A stretch of 64,000 bases of DNA from Liolophura sinensis (lineage: Eukaryota; Mollusca; Polyplacophora; Chitonida; Chitonidae). Of this stretch, positions 23,966 through 35,200 are shown in pieces; the first letter of the stretch is position 1, and every line of letters begins with the position of its first letter. The DNA is taken from contig NC_088305.1 in the NCBI RefSeq assembly GCF_032854445.1, positions 8,061,606 through 8,125,605 of the forward strand. The letters run 5' to 3'. The notes beneath the pieces were generated by a model. The model was not told the DNA's origin and ran no database searches. It saw only the letters and a program-made list of their open reading frames with translations. The position numbers and the translations under genes are program-made.

Positions 23966-25776
23966 CTGTCAAATAGAACGTAAGGATGTGCCTCATAGAA
24001 CAGCAACTTGACAAGGACAAATGGAAACCAGAACAACACTTGAATTTCATAGGAGCACCTCCTATCTGTTTGTTATGGGACAACTGGTTCAGACAGAAGA
24101 GGGGCGTGGTTATTCTTTGGACATCAAAATGTTTTAATTGACTACAGAAACTTTTGAGATTCTCCTCCTTGCTCGTTGGAACTCCAAAGGTAAATTTTTA
24201 TATACAGGTAATATTTATATGCTCGGCAAGTCCTATAGCTCATGGAATGGCTGAGGGCAATATTTTAATTAGAGCGTTTAAGTTTTGGTTATTTTACTTA
24301 CATCTGATTTAAGCCCTATTGAACAAAATAACATCCAGATGATTTTGCTCTATTTTTACGGCTTCAGAGGTGTGAGTCGTTCAATTTTCAGCAAAACCCT
24401 ACACCATCTGTCCCGTAAACTATCAGTAGATGAAATTCCAGTAACACCTCCTCCCGTGTTGCATTGAAATTTGAAATTCTATAACACGTAATCTGGATAC
24501 CAGAATCACTGGTATCATATAAGCACTTACATTGTGGTTGATGTTTGCGGAGAATTAACACAGGCAACTGAACTTTGCATGTAAATAATAATAAATTATA
24601 AAAAATTGAAGTGCGAGTGAAAATGAAGCAAAAGCAGAATATATAGTTATACATTGGTGCAAAGTGCAAATCTTTTGAAACATCTTTATAAACCTGTAGC
24701 AGAAAACAGAAAAAAAGGCACTTACCAGTTGTGTGACGATTTTCATGTCGGTCTGTGTGAATAGGCAGTTTCTCAGTCTATGTGATTAGGTATACTTGGG
24801 GCGAACACGAAAATATTTATTTCCGGTATCATCTTTCAAAAGGGGAGCACATAAAACAATGGATAGAATATTTTAACCAGCCTCTATGACGGACATGTTG
24901 CCGTTACATCCACATTGTATAACAATCATTTCGGTTTTGTATTTCGCTCCATATAGATAAGAAAAACGGAAACATATATCAGATATGCATACGCTTACAC
25001 ATTCGTGCACCGTTGAGTTCTGTTGGTTGTTTCAAAACACAGAAAATATGAAAAATTGCGCAGAAAATAAGAACGAAAACAAACTAAAAAGTAAACTAAA
25101 TCATTTTTTTTATTAATACCGAAACAGCGATGACTGATAATTATCATTAAGTTACACGTATCCACAACAGTTTCATGATAAGCAGAAGGGCACATTCGTA
25201 ATACCCACAGTTCAGTGATGGCATACGCAGCGCTGGCATTTTTTTCATCTAATAAGCATAACATTTCACTCCATGACAGTCTAAATTTTATTCTGACAGT
25301 TGATAATACCGCCGCAGCTCTATAATATAATTCGATCTTTGGAAGAGGTATAGTCTAAAACTACTGTTTATACACTACCTAGGTTAGCGAACAGAACGTG
25401 TTAAAAATAGCATTACTGTTTCCTGAATAATGTGCTATCAGCAATTTAGTTTATGATGAGTAACATTTCAGATGCTCTTATGTGATCAAAGAATGAATAA
25501 ATAATGAAATGAGAAAGGTAAGAACACACAAAACGAAGAGTGCTTTTAAAACATTTCAGACTTGTATTCTGAGCAAATGTGTGATAACATATGCTTTATC
25601 ATATCTGTTGTTTTTTTTTTTCTCATTTTTCCAACGCCAGGTCACTATATAGGTGGTATTTGCGTATAACACTGCAATGATAAATGCAACTTGAGTGCGC
25701 GTAAAATTCATCTCGATAAGTCAATCACCGTTACTCCTTATTCATCGTGACGCTGATCCACGATCAACAAATTCCT
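23966..25776. other. Spacer between cassettes 3 and 4; no E1/E2 copy seen
   Basis: Only 1.8 kb separates the two cassettes. The one start-like sequence is a minus-strand ATG at 24746 with seven codons (MKIVTQL) running into CTG|GTAAGTG in phase 0; it encodes no signal peptide and is weak evidence for a local start exon. Confidence 0.5.
25287..25292 (-). promoter_or_regulatory. Weak candidate poly(A) signal for cassette 3
   Basis: AATAAA on the minus strand about 485 nt past the cassette 3 stop. No closer consensus hexamer was seen. Such hexamers are common in A/T-rich DNA. Confidence 0.2.
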
Positions 25777-28700
25777 TTACATCCCGTCATATAGACCTCT
25801 TGGTTTCGGACAGAAAATAAACAGAGCGCCGTCCTGTAAAAAATAAAATTCAATTAAAAAGTGTTTTATTTCGGCCTACCAATAATGTGGAACAGCCTAT
25901 TGTTTTAAACTTTTTTAACTCTTCACAAAAGGAATGTACGCTACTGTCAGCCACATTTATACCAATATATATCTAGTATGCCAGTTTGCTGAATGACAAG
26001 TAAGACAAATTGATTGATGGATTGACTTGTCTGTTTATTTGATTAGAGCTTAATTATTTGACCATAATCAAGAATTGGTTGGAGGAAGACGGGAGTTTAC
26101 GACAGAGAACAGCCAAGTAACGGAAGCACTTCCCAGTCTGTGACATATGATATTTCTCTCTCCCAAGTTGACGATGGTGGAAGGCAAGTGTATAATCGTC
26201 ATCTAACTTCACGTAAGATAACCAACAGAGCTGCTAAGACACAAACAACAATACAGGCGAGTGGAGTGGGGTGGAGATTCTCTGTCTGAATCTAGGCATT
26301 CCCAAATGAACGTTCAGAACAAACCATCAAAGAACTAAGAAAATATATTAAGTGCGAAACTGAGATGTGAAGCAGCCAACAGTTTTCAGTGATGTTGACA
26401 AGACTCAAGGAATGCTTTAGGGCTTTAGGCGAATGAATGACATTAGTATCGTATATGGGTTGTTCTTTTATTGCAACTGTTCATGTATTTAACGTGGCTG
26501 ATAATGAAGCAATATCTCACGTATTATGGTGGTTGAGACCACTTAACCACTTTAATATAACCCAGCGTGTACGTGGAGTTGTATGAAGATCAAAGGAACT
26601 GTGCATAAAACAGTACTATGGGCTTACTCTGACCAAAGAAGCCAGGTAAATCCATGTCGACCATAGGGGTATAACTGTAAACCCATACGCCTGGTTAACG
26701 AACATTTGATATGGAACTCCGATGAGGAAGAACAAAGCTATAGAGCCAGCAAACCTAGATGAATAAAGAGAAAAATCTGGTGACGTTCGTATCACATAAC
26801 CTATATTGTATCCTGTGCAGTAAGTAACGACCCTGAATTTTTTTAAGTGTGTGTGTCTGCACCAATATTTGTACAACGTAGCCCTTAAATACTTGTTTCA
26901 AAGGAATTGTTTGCTAATCAGTAAGAGATCTAAAACAGCGAAGATCACTTGGTGTCTGATATGTGAAGCAGGCTGAATCTATGTGTCGAAACAGGCATTC
27001 GTGTACCAGCCGCCAACCATTAAGGACCTTCCAGGTCAATAATCGCAAGGCCAATTTCCAAAAGAACGACATATAACACAAACGGAATCATGCAAAGAGA
27101 AGCAGTCAACAGTTATCAATGATGTTGGAAAGACGTAAGGTATGTTCTAGGCCGCTGAGTGAAATCAGTATTCAAGCGCTGCGCCTTTGACAATAGTTTA
27201 TAAAAAACTTTACTGTTGTGAAATAATAAGGATAAACAATGAAATTTAGGGATAGGCGAAATTCTCATGTTATACATCCTACGTTAAAGGGTTACATTTT
27301 GCGTACTGCTGGTCCGAAATATGTTTTTGTCAACTGAACTGTCCGCTTTGGTCGCCAATTTGATTGATTAATCCAACATTCCAACAACGATGAGACACAA
27401 AATAATAAAACCTGTCTATAGATATCCACGTACACAGCCGTAAAAGGGACATGCCGGTTTTCAATTTATCTAGCTGTGCGTTTTTCTATTGTTTTCCACA
27501 ATTGCAATCGGAGTTTTACTTTTTTAAGCAGGTCCCCCTAAAAGAGAAACATTCGAAAAATAGAAATGCGGTTGGAGTTTTTATGCAGACGAAAAAAAAA
27601 AAAAAAAAGAAAAACTCTCAGAAAATTTCGTGGTTTCGTCTAAATCGCGATACCTGCGGCCAAATGATTGGTTGGTTAGAAAAAGAAATCGCGCTGGAGC
27701 TTTTCTTTCTTTTATGCAGACGATAAAAAAAGAAACGCTCCCCAAAATGATCACTGGACGGTTATCTCGGGGCTGGAGATAACGAAGCCTATCTTTTCTA
27801 AGAATTTTTCTTTTTTGGTGGGAGGGGGGGGGGACTTAAAAATAAAAGAACGCACAGTTAAAAAAGAAAGAAAAACACCATGTCCCTTTCAATGTTGAGT
27901 ATCTGCGAGACATAACTTCATAAAAGAATAATTTTAATCGTTAACAATGTCGTACATCTATAATACGTACGCAAAGCAGACGAGGGTACCAATGGAAAAA
28001 CCGCCGATAAGTATGTCGCCAGATGGCTTTGGTGTTGATTCTACAGCGCATGCGTATTTACCATTGTATTCCCCGTACTGCAAAAATAACCACAAGTCAG
28101 CAATGAATTATAAATACTGGAAGACATAAATAATATGGTCACGATGAGTGCCTTGAAGTTGATCACGCCAACAACAGGATTTTATGAACGCAAATATCAT
28201 GATTATGGCCTTTTAGGCGGTTTCGACATGCGTAATCTTTTTGCTGTGAGGCTGCAGTTTGTGTGAATTAACTATTTGCTTTAGAAGGGCCTCTATACAG
28301 AAACAGTGGCGTATTAAACCGCCCGGACCGACTTCATTTAGACTTGTTTTGTTGTTTATTCATATTAAAATGTGAAGGATCATTCTTAAGCACTTGTGTT
28401 GGAAGTACGGGAAGCAGATAATCTTTACCCATGCTGATAGGATACCGTAAACTTTGGTTAATTCACCAGTCAGTCGGCCCGTTTTGAACCCATGACGACG
28501 TATACACCATGGACGTGTAACTGAATTACAAACGTCGCAGGTGGGCTATGTATAGTCTGTTAAAATTCAAGATAGGACATATCCCGAAAATAACTTTTAA
28601 AGACATGAAAATAAAGAGATAAGTGCTAAAACTGGACTGTGAGAGATACTTACAAATTGTCCTGGTTTCTGAAAATCCTCGCCGATAACGAATGATCCAG

Positions 28701-29584
28701 GGTCACCAAAACTGTTACATACCAAAGTTATATACGTCGTTCTGTCAAAATGATAAAACAAAAGAAATGCATAGAAACCAGAATTATTTTTTGTCCATGG
28801 CATTACTGGAATATATTGAATTTGCTGGAAATATTGATTTCTTTTTCTGTGTTTTCCATTATACATAGCGCACATAAAAGCAAACTTTCAGAGCTAGGCT
28901 GAGACAAGTTCTCCTGAAACTTTTCCACGCGTAAATCTCTTTCGAGGAACTTTCGGTATTAGCATAATATAATACTGTCTAACTGAATTTTTATCCCGTT
29001 ATACGAATGACCTATGGCTATATCTGTATATTCTTGAAAATATGATAAATAAATAAGCAAAAAAATCAAAAAATCAATCAAACGATAAAATACATCTAAT
29101 GTCAAAACTCGCAAGGACAAATTTCCAAAACATCGTTGACTGTAAATTATCCACGAAAGAACTAAAAATGTAAAGAATGTAAAAAATAAGCTCTTGTCAG
29201 AAGAAGTCAGCAGTTGTCAAGGATGCCAGAATGGCGCTAAGAGGGGGTGGATTAATTCATTTGATTGGTGTTTAACGCCGTACTCAAGAATATTTTATTT
29301 ATACAACGGCGGTCAGCATTATGGTGGGAGGACACGGGGAGAGGAGGTTGGTAGCTGAGGGTCAATTTAATTAGTATTGTGTATATGTATAATACAGCTG
29401 TTTAAATAATGAGTTTTATTCGTAAAATTATATGTGGAAAACGCAAGATGTACACATACGTCAGCAGATCGGGTCCGGTGTAAATCAGTACTGTCCGATC
29501 AATCCGTACAAACTCGTATTTTGCACTTTCCTGAGTTCCAATGTTTATATATTCTGTCTGGTTACTATTTTTTATTTGGCACAT
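25777..29584 (-). CDS. Cassette 3 (E3-E7): divergent C-terminal half of MRH/M6PR-like membrane receptor
   Basis: Exons: E3 29584-29460, E4 28741-28654, E5 28077-27971, E6 26754-26628, E7 25833-25777 (TAA). With E1+E2 the protein is 257 residues. E3 starts MCQIK and has EYINIGTQESAKY; E4 has TTYITLVCNSFGDPG and ends GQF, so the usual pocket Tyr is Phe here. E5 has YNGKYACAVES and a stalk unlike the others. E6 keeps the exact 127-nt length and membrane segment (FAGSIALFFLIGVPYQMF), but the SGKE-x-IP...FW...LP block is reduced to AYGFTVIPLWSTW. E7 reads DGALFIFCPKPRG and ends YDGM, a YxxPhi signal at the C-terminus. This is the most divergent cassette, yet every splice site and frame is intact, which argues against a simple pseudogene. 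Confidence 0.8.
26271..26510. repeat. Dispersed repeat family R2, copy a
   Basis: ACCATCAAAGAACTAAGAAAA, CAGTTTTCAGTGATGTTGAC and TTTTATTGCAACTGTTCATG appear in the same order as in the other R2 copies. In intron 6 of cassette 3. Confidence 0.65.
26975..27205. repeat. Dispersed repeat family R2, copy b
   Basis: CAGGTCAATAATCGCAAGGCC, CATGCAAAGAGAAGCAGTCAA, GATGTTGGAAAGACG and GTGAAATCAGTATTCAAGC define the family. In intron 5 of cassette 3. Confidence 0.7.
29095..29250. repeat. Dispersed repeat family R2, partial copy
   Basis: ACTCGCAAGGACAAATTTCC, AAAGAACTAAAAATGTAAAG and GAAGTCAGCAGTTGTCAAGG match R2 in order. Confidence 0.55.
29256..29342 (-). mobile_element. SINE family 1 tail fragment
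   Basis: TTGATTGGTGTTTAACGCCG and CAGCATTATGGTGGGAGG mark the 3' end of family 1, in the intron between E3 and E4 of cassette 3. Confidence 0.8.
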
Positions 29585-30319
29585 CTGAAAGAAACAAAGT
29601 ATAATTCGGTTTTTATATATGCAAATGATTTACACAAGAGTTTTGAAAGCCAGGTGAATGGCTGGTCCCAGGATATAAGACAAATAAGTGAGGTTTTACG
29701 AGAGTACAGGACGAGCAATATTCTGAAGAAATACTGAATACAAAAAGTTCACCAGTGTGCATATTATAGTGAGATTGTAAACTAAACAGGACAAATTTGT
29801 CGACGTGCTAGAAAACGAGATATTATAACTACATAAATATAGCAGTATGATATGGTATGGTGTGATGTGTAATATAGTCCAGTAGTTTTCAACTGTTAAA
29901 TAATTGCTTAATGGAAGTATATTTTTGGTGAGAAAAAAAAAAATGAACAAGCAAGCTTACCTTAAGCATAAGTACAAGAAGCCCGTTTTCTTCGTTTTCT
30001 TTTTGCCACTTCCTGTCATCGGTAAATTTTTTTTTATTTCTTATTATTATTTCTTATTTATTTTACTTTTTCTTATTTATTTCCAGGATTTGTTATCAGA
30101 TATCTGTTGACGTGCTGTGTTGGAACTACAATGTCGTAATTTTCACCATTCCATGATAACATCCGTTGCACTTAATTGAGAAACTTGATCCTAATTTAAG
30201 CGAGAAATATTCTCAATCTGTGCATACTCAGTCAGGTGTGTACATTATGGCGTGTGGAATGAGGATGTCTTGTTACAGCAAGTCCTGAAACACACTCCAC
30301 GTGAATATGCCCTAGACGT

Positions 30320-30740
30320 CATTCAGCAACATATTCGTCGAAACAAACATTCGTATTGCTGCCTGTCAATAATGTTAAAGACATGTTGCCATGGCAATTA
30401 CGGTCAAGTTAGCCTAAGTCTGCCGTTTCGTGCAAGAAGCTTCAGGTCAATAATCTCAAGACCCATTCCCAAAAATCCGCTATACACAAACCACCAAACA
30501 ATTAAGAAAGTATATAATAAGTACAAAATTAGGACAGGGTCATGCAAAGAGAACCAATCAACCGTTTTCAATAATGACGGAGGAGCACAAGGTATGTTCT
30601 GGTCGAATGAGTGAAATCAGTATTCAAATCCTGTACCATGCAATTCTAAATTTAATTATAAGTTGTCGATAATAGCATATGCATCTTATTTTGGCTTTGA
30701 TTGCAACTTTACACATATCCAGCATGGCAATGTCATTTAA
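30320..30740. repeat. Dispersed repeat family R2, longest copy
   Basis: AGGTCAATAATCTCAAGACC, AACAATTAAGAAAGTATATA, GGTCATGCAAAGAGAACC, GAGTGAAATCAGTATTCAAA and TTGCAACTTTACACATATCC in R2 order, upstream of cassette 3. Confidence 0.7.
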
Positions 30741-31294
30741 CACGATGAATATTATGCTCCATTTTTTGAGTACACACAAAATAATTGTAATTCTTTATTT
30801 GTTTATTGAGGATTTCCCACAGCTCTATAGCCACGAGGGGATCTCCTCAACATAACATCAACGTATATACACCAACATAGAAAACAAAGAGAACAAATGA
30901 CATGTACATGTACAGAATAAGGTGATGGGAACAAAGAAAGATCAAAGTCAAATCATATTACTGCTAGGCTTGGATGGTGAATCTATTGGACATGCTTATA
31001 AAATTATGTACAGATTTTAAGATCAACTGATTATTATTTACGCTTAGTTCAGGTGAACCAAATAAGAGTAAAGTACAAATGTGTTTAGAACAACTAGTCA
31101 AAAATACAGAAGGGTGAACTCCAGGAGATATAATTCTAAAGATGCTTTTTAGCATGTGCTTTCTATGAGTGGCACAAAAAACAGCATTGAAACGGCACTG
31201 AAACTTATTCTTTTAGTCCCTTGTGGGGGGTGGGGGTGATTGTAGTTATAAGGACTCTTTCCAGGATTTAATTATCATCCGAGTTTGGACACAG

Positions 31295-31395
31295 ATCTGT
31301 TCACGTTACGAGCACGTGGCTGCCATGGCGACGTGATGCCCGCAGTGCTGGTTACACATGGTATCAAATTTACGCGGCACTGCCATGGTTTCGTG
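31295..31395. repeat. Diverged copy of the element at the right edge
   Basis: Shares GTTACGAGCACGT...CATGGCGACGT and CACTGCTGGTT-like blocks with 63905-63965. Found upstream of cassette 3. Confidence 0.45.
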
Positions 31396-31699
31396 TAAGC
31401 GGACGCAGGTCTTTTTATTCGTAGGTCATCAATACGTCGCATAACTTGAAAATATCAAAACGCCTAATTTAATCAAATATCGATTCAAATCGTATAAGTA
31501 TTGTTTGAGCGATCTAGTGAAACTGTCGTCCCTCAGCTAAAACTGTATGATACTACACCAAGTTTGTTATACAGAACAAAGAAAATTTGTAGACAAAATT
31601 GTTCCTATAGTTCCCAAATCAATTCGAACGTAATGGTCATAATTTTACTTCTATAATCATAAACACATGGCAGTGAACAAGGAAAAATATAACCGACCC

Positions 31700-32010
31700 C
31701 ACAACCTGCGACGCCACAACCTGTGACGCCACAACCTGCGACGCCACAACCTGCGACGCATGCGCATGTCAAAAGCGCACGCTACGATGAAGCACAAAAA
31801 CAACGCAAACACCATCCTCAACATCAACACAAACATCATCCTCAACAACAACACAAACACCATTCCCAACAAAACAAACGTCAATCGGACCACAACACAA
31901 ACACATCCCCCTAAACAAAACAAACACCATTCTCAATAACAGCACTAACACCATCGCCAACAGCAACACAAAAATCATACCCAACAACAACAACAACAAC
32001 AATAGCAAAT
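31700..32010. repeat. Low-complexity tandem repeats (15-bp GC-richer units, then CAACA-rich units)
   Basis: Four copies of a 15-bp unit (ACAACCTGCGACGCC) are followed by degenerate CACCATCCTCAACAACAACA units and a (CAA)n run. Open frames on both strands here are made by the repeat. Confidence 0.8.
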
Positions 32011-32121
32011 TTGGGAACACGTATGAGAAAACACAGGAGACGTGGTATGCGAAGGTAAGCTTTTTCAACTTTATTGAGTCCACTTGCAGTTGGGCTGCAA
32101 TTCTTTAAGGGTGATGTCTAT

Positions 32122-32127
32122 TTTATT
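32122..32127 (-). promoter_or_regulatory. Candidate poly(A) signal for cassette 2
   Basis: AATAAA on the minus strand about 120 nt downstream of the cassette 2 stop; a second AATAAA follows at 32075-32070. If used, transcripts could terminate inside the locus before cassette 3. Confidence 0.35.
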
Positions 32128-32245
32128 GGTATAACATGTTTTGGAAATGACGGACATGTAGTTGTCTGTAGTTTAACTTCCCCAAAAAACACAGGTTGTT
32201 GGCATCGCAAGTTCTTTAGAGCAAACTGAATAAAGGTCATCTTTT

Positions 32246-35200
32246 TCAAGTTTTGCTGTATTCTTCTCTTTTTCGATACCTGATCACGAAAAAGAACCCA
32301 TCCTACAACATAAGTAATTAATAATAATTACTAAGGTAGGAGACTAAAATCAGTGGATGTGTTGATGATTGCTCTACGACTTTAAAGAGAAAGAAGCCGT
32401 AAAATGAAGTATACATCAGAAGCAATGATATAAATGGCTGTAGCATAGAGGGTAAAAATCAGAGCAGTGACGACAGTATGATAGCAAATCATCACACGTA
32501 TTACAGGTGAAATTCAGCCACAGGGTTTAAACTATTCATGTATATATTTAAAATTTAACAGCATGTAAATCCACTTAGACCGTGAGTCAAGCAGAATTAG
32601 GTATAAGATGCAGTTGATAGTTGCAATCTATTTAATCATCGCTGGTATAGAATTACTCAAAATGCTATGCTGTATTCACATTTAATATTCAATCACGATA
32701 AAGTAATACAAAGGGAAGTCTTCTTAAAACTGCATCTGGAGATACTTTTGCTAAGGTCTTTAGATTGTTTTTAACTGGGTTGAACATATGTATGTTAGTA
32801 TGCTTGGGGTTTAACGTCGTACTTAACCATTTTCATTTATATGACGACGAGGAGTCATTAGATATGGTTGTGCGAGTCCATGCAGTCAATGTGCTGCCAA
32901 CACTGAAGTATCATGCCGAAGACACCAGACATGACACCCCAACCAGTCACATTATACCGACACCGGGCCTACTGGCCCCTGTTTCCTTACTCTAACCTCT
33001 CAGTGCTGAGCGCCAAGCAAGGCAGCATTAAGCATTAAGCATTAAGTTTTAAAGTCTTTAGTATGACCCGACCCAGGTTTGATCGCGAGGTCTCCCGAGT
33101 TTTCCCGAGTTCGAGGCGGATGCTCTCGCCATTACGCTACTTAAGCGGTCATGCGTTGAATGAAGTCAAAAACTTGGTTTGTATGGGCGGCTTTATGGAC
33201 CACATTGATAATGTATGGTCACCAGTGACCCACACCCACATTTTCTGGCCGTAAAACAGATATTCAGTGCAAGACTTGCTTTTCGTGTACAACTCCCAGA
33301 GTGCAGTTCGTGAAAAATTTAAATAGAACTGAACAAAGAGGTGTAAAAATAGTTGTGCTACATCACTGGAGACATAGATTATTAATCTAGCCCATAATAA
33401 ATCCCAACTTGCAATTCATATATATAAAATCAGAAGAAGAGAGTAATGGTATGTTTAGAGACATTTTTCAATGATCTTTCCCTTGATGCGGACTTCAGTT
33501 TTGACCATTCATGCCCCAAGAAAACTGACCACAGTAAAATAAGCGAAGTATGCTTGAACGCAGCAACTAAACAGAAAAATTAATCAGAAAGAGCATTTTC
33601 TAACTGTTTCAATGCAAGGAAAGAACGGAAAGATTTAAATGTGACGTAATAATGAAAGAATGAGGGAAATAAACAACTGGTACTATACCCTGATAAGCGA
33701 AGGCAAGCTAATCCAGAATGAAGATTGTGGGATGGCCTTGACTCCTGACTCTTTCCTAACAAAGATTTGAACTGCAACTCCGCCAGCGACATAGACAAAC
33801 AGGAGTGCCAAAAATCTGAAATCACATAAACACACACTTTTCTTCGTTTAAAAGATACAAAAACTTATCAAGTGAAATCCACGTTATATCTCTGTTATGT
33901 ATTTTTTTGTAGCATGGCGGTCAAGGCCTACATCCACAAAGCCGAGAAATACCTGCGTATACTAAATATTCTCTAATGAGTGTGATTCCATAAGGTGATG
34001 TCACTAATACCCAGGAAAATCGTTGTACGAAGATTCCTTGATGCGGGAAAGATCATTTCAAAGTAACAAAGCTCGGGATGGTTTGTCACATCACCTTAAT
34101 CTTCATGATCGGCCTAACTGCCATGGCGACTGGTACGTTAAATAGGAGAAGCCTGGGCGTCATTATTGGCCAAGTATTATTATATATTTATATATTTGAT
34201 TGGTGTTTTACGCCGTACTCAAGAATATTTCACTTATACGACGGCGGCCAGCATTATGGTGGGTGGAAACCGGACAGAGCCCGGGGGAAACCCACGACCA
34301 TCCGCGGAGAGGAAGCCAGCATGAGCTGGACTTGAACTCACAGCGACCGCATTGGTGAGAGACTCCTGGGTCATTGCGCTGCGCTAGCGCACTAACCAGC
34401 TGAGCCACTGAGGCGCCATATTATTGGCAAAGAGCACTTACGACACGCACCACTTATGAAAACAGCCAATGTTTTCTTTCACACCTCAAGCTTAAGCCTG
34501 GTTGCTGGTGGGGGGCGGGTGAGCTGGCAGTCCCCATCCGAAAAGACGAAACTACACGTATCGCACGTGAATTAGGTAAAAAAAGTGCAGTTATGTTAGA
34601 CGTCACTGATTTAGAATTACCCACTAATAATACTGAAAATATGACCCTGGCCTAATTTATTAAGGCTTACTATAACCTCACAGTATAATTTAGCTCTCTC
34701 AGGGGAAAATGTCAACATTAGTTTACAGGTTTAGAACTATTGAGTAACGTACACTATGCAGATAATACTTCCTGGAGAGAGACCCTCAGACCCCCCAGAA
34801 ATTGGAGTGGCTTCTGTGCATGCGTATTTTCCAGAGTATTGAAGATACTAAACGAAAAAAAAAACACATCAGAGTTATTAAGGGCGAGCTGAAAACTGAA
34901 AATAAGGTTAATCTATGAAAAACTAAACTAATTTGTTTCGTCATTAAAATCGTTTGCATGTTGTTGTCACCTAGTTTTAAATAGTTCTTGTCATAGATGT
35001 GCTGGGTGTAACAGTATTTATTTATGTAGCGGTATTTCTTTTCAGCGGTATTTCAGCTAAAGAGGGCATGCGCACGACAATGTTTGACAACAGCTTCCTG
35101 TTCCTGTGTCGCCCTGCTCATGTGGGTCTTTGAGAACTGGCAAAAACACCATCTTTTGAAATATAAATAAAGTTTTTTTAACTGGTGGTGAAAATAATGG

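Larger units (their letters stand above)
29585..32245. other. Spacer between cassettes 2 and 3
   Basis: Contains R2, an inverted-repeat relic and low-complexity repeats, listed separately. No E1/E2-like exon was seen. Confidence 0.5.

Noticed and set aside
24726-24746. Seven-codon start exon (MKIVTQL) before cassette 4
   Set aside because: Good donor and phase, but too short, no signal peptide and no conservation among cassettes; kept only as a note.
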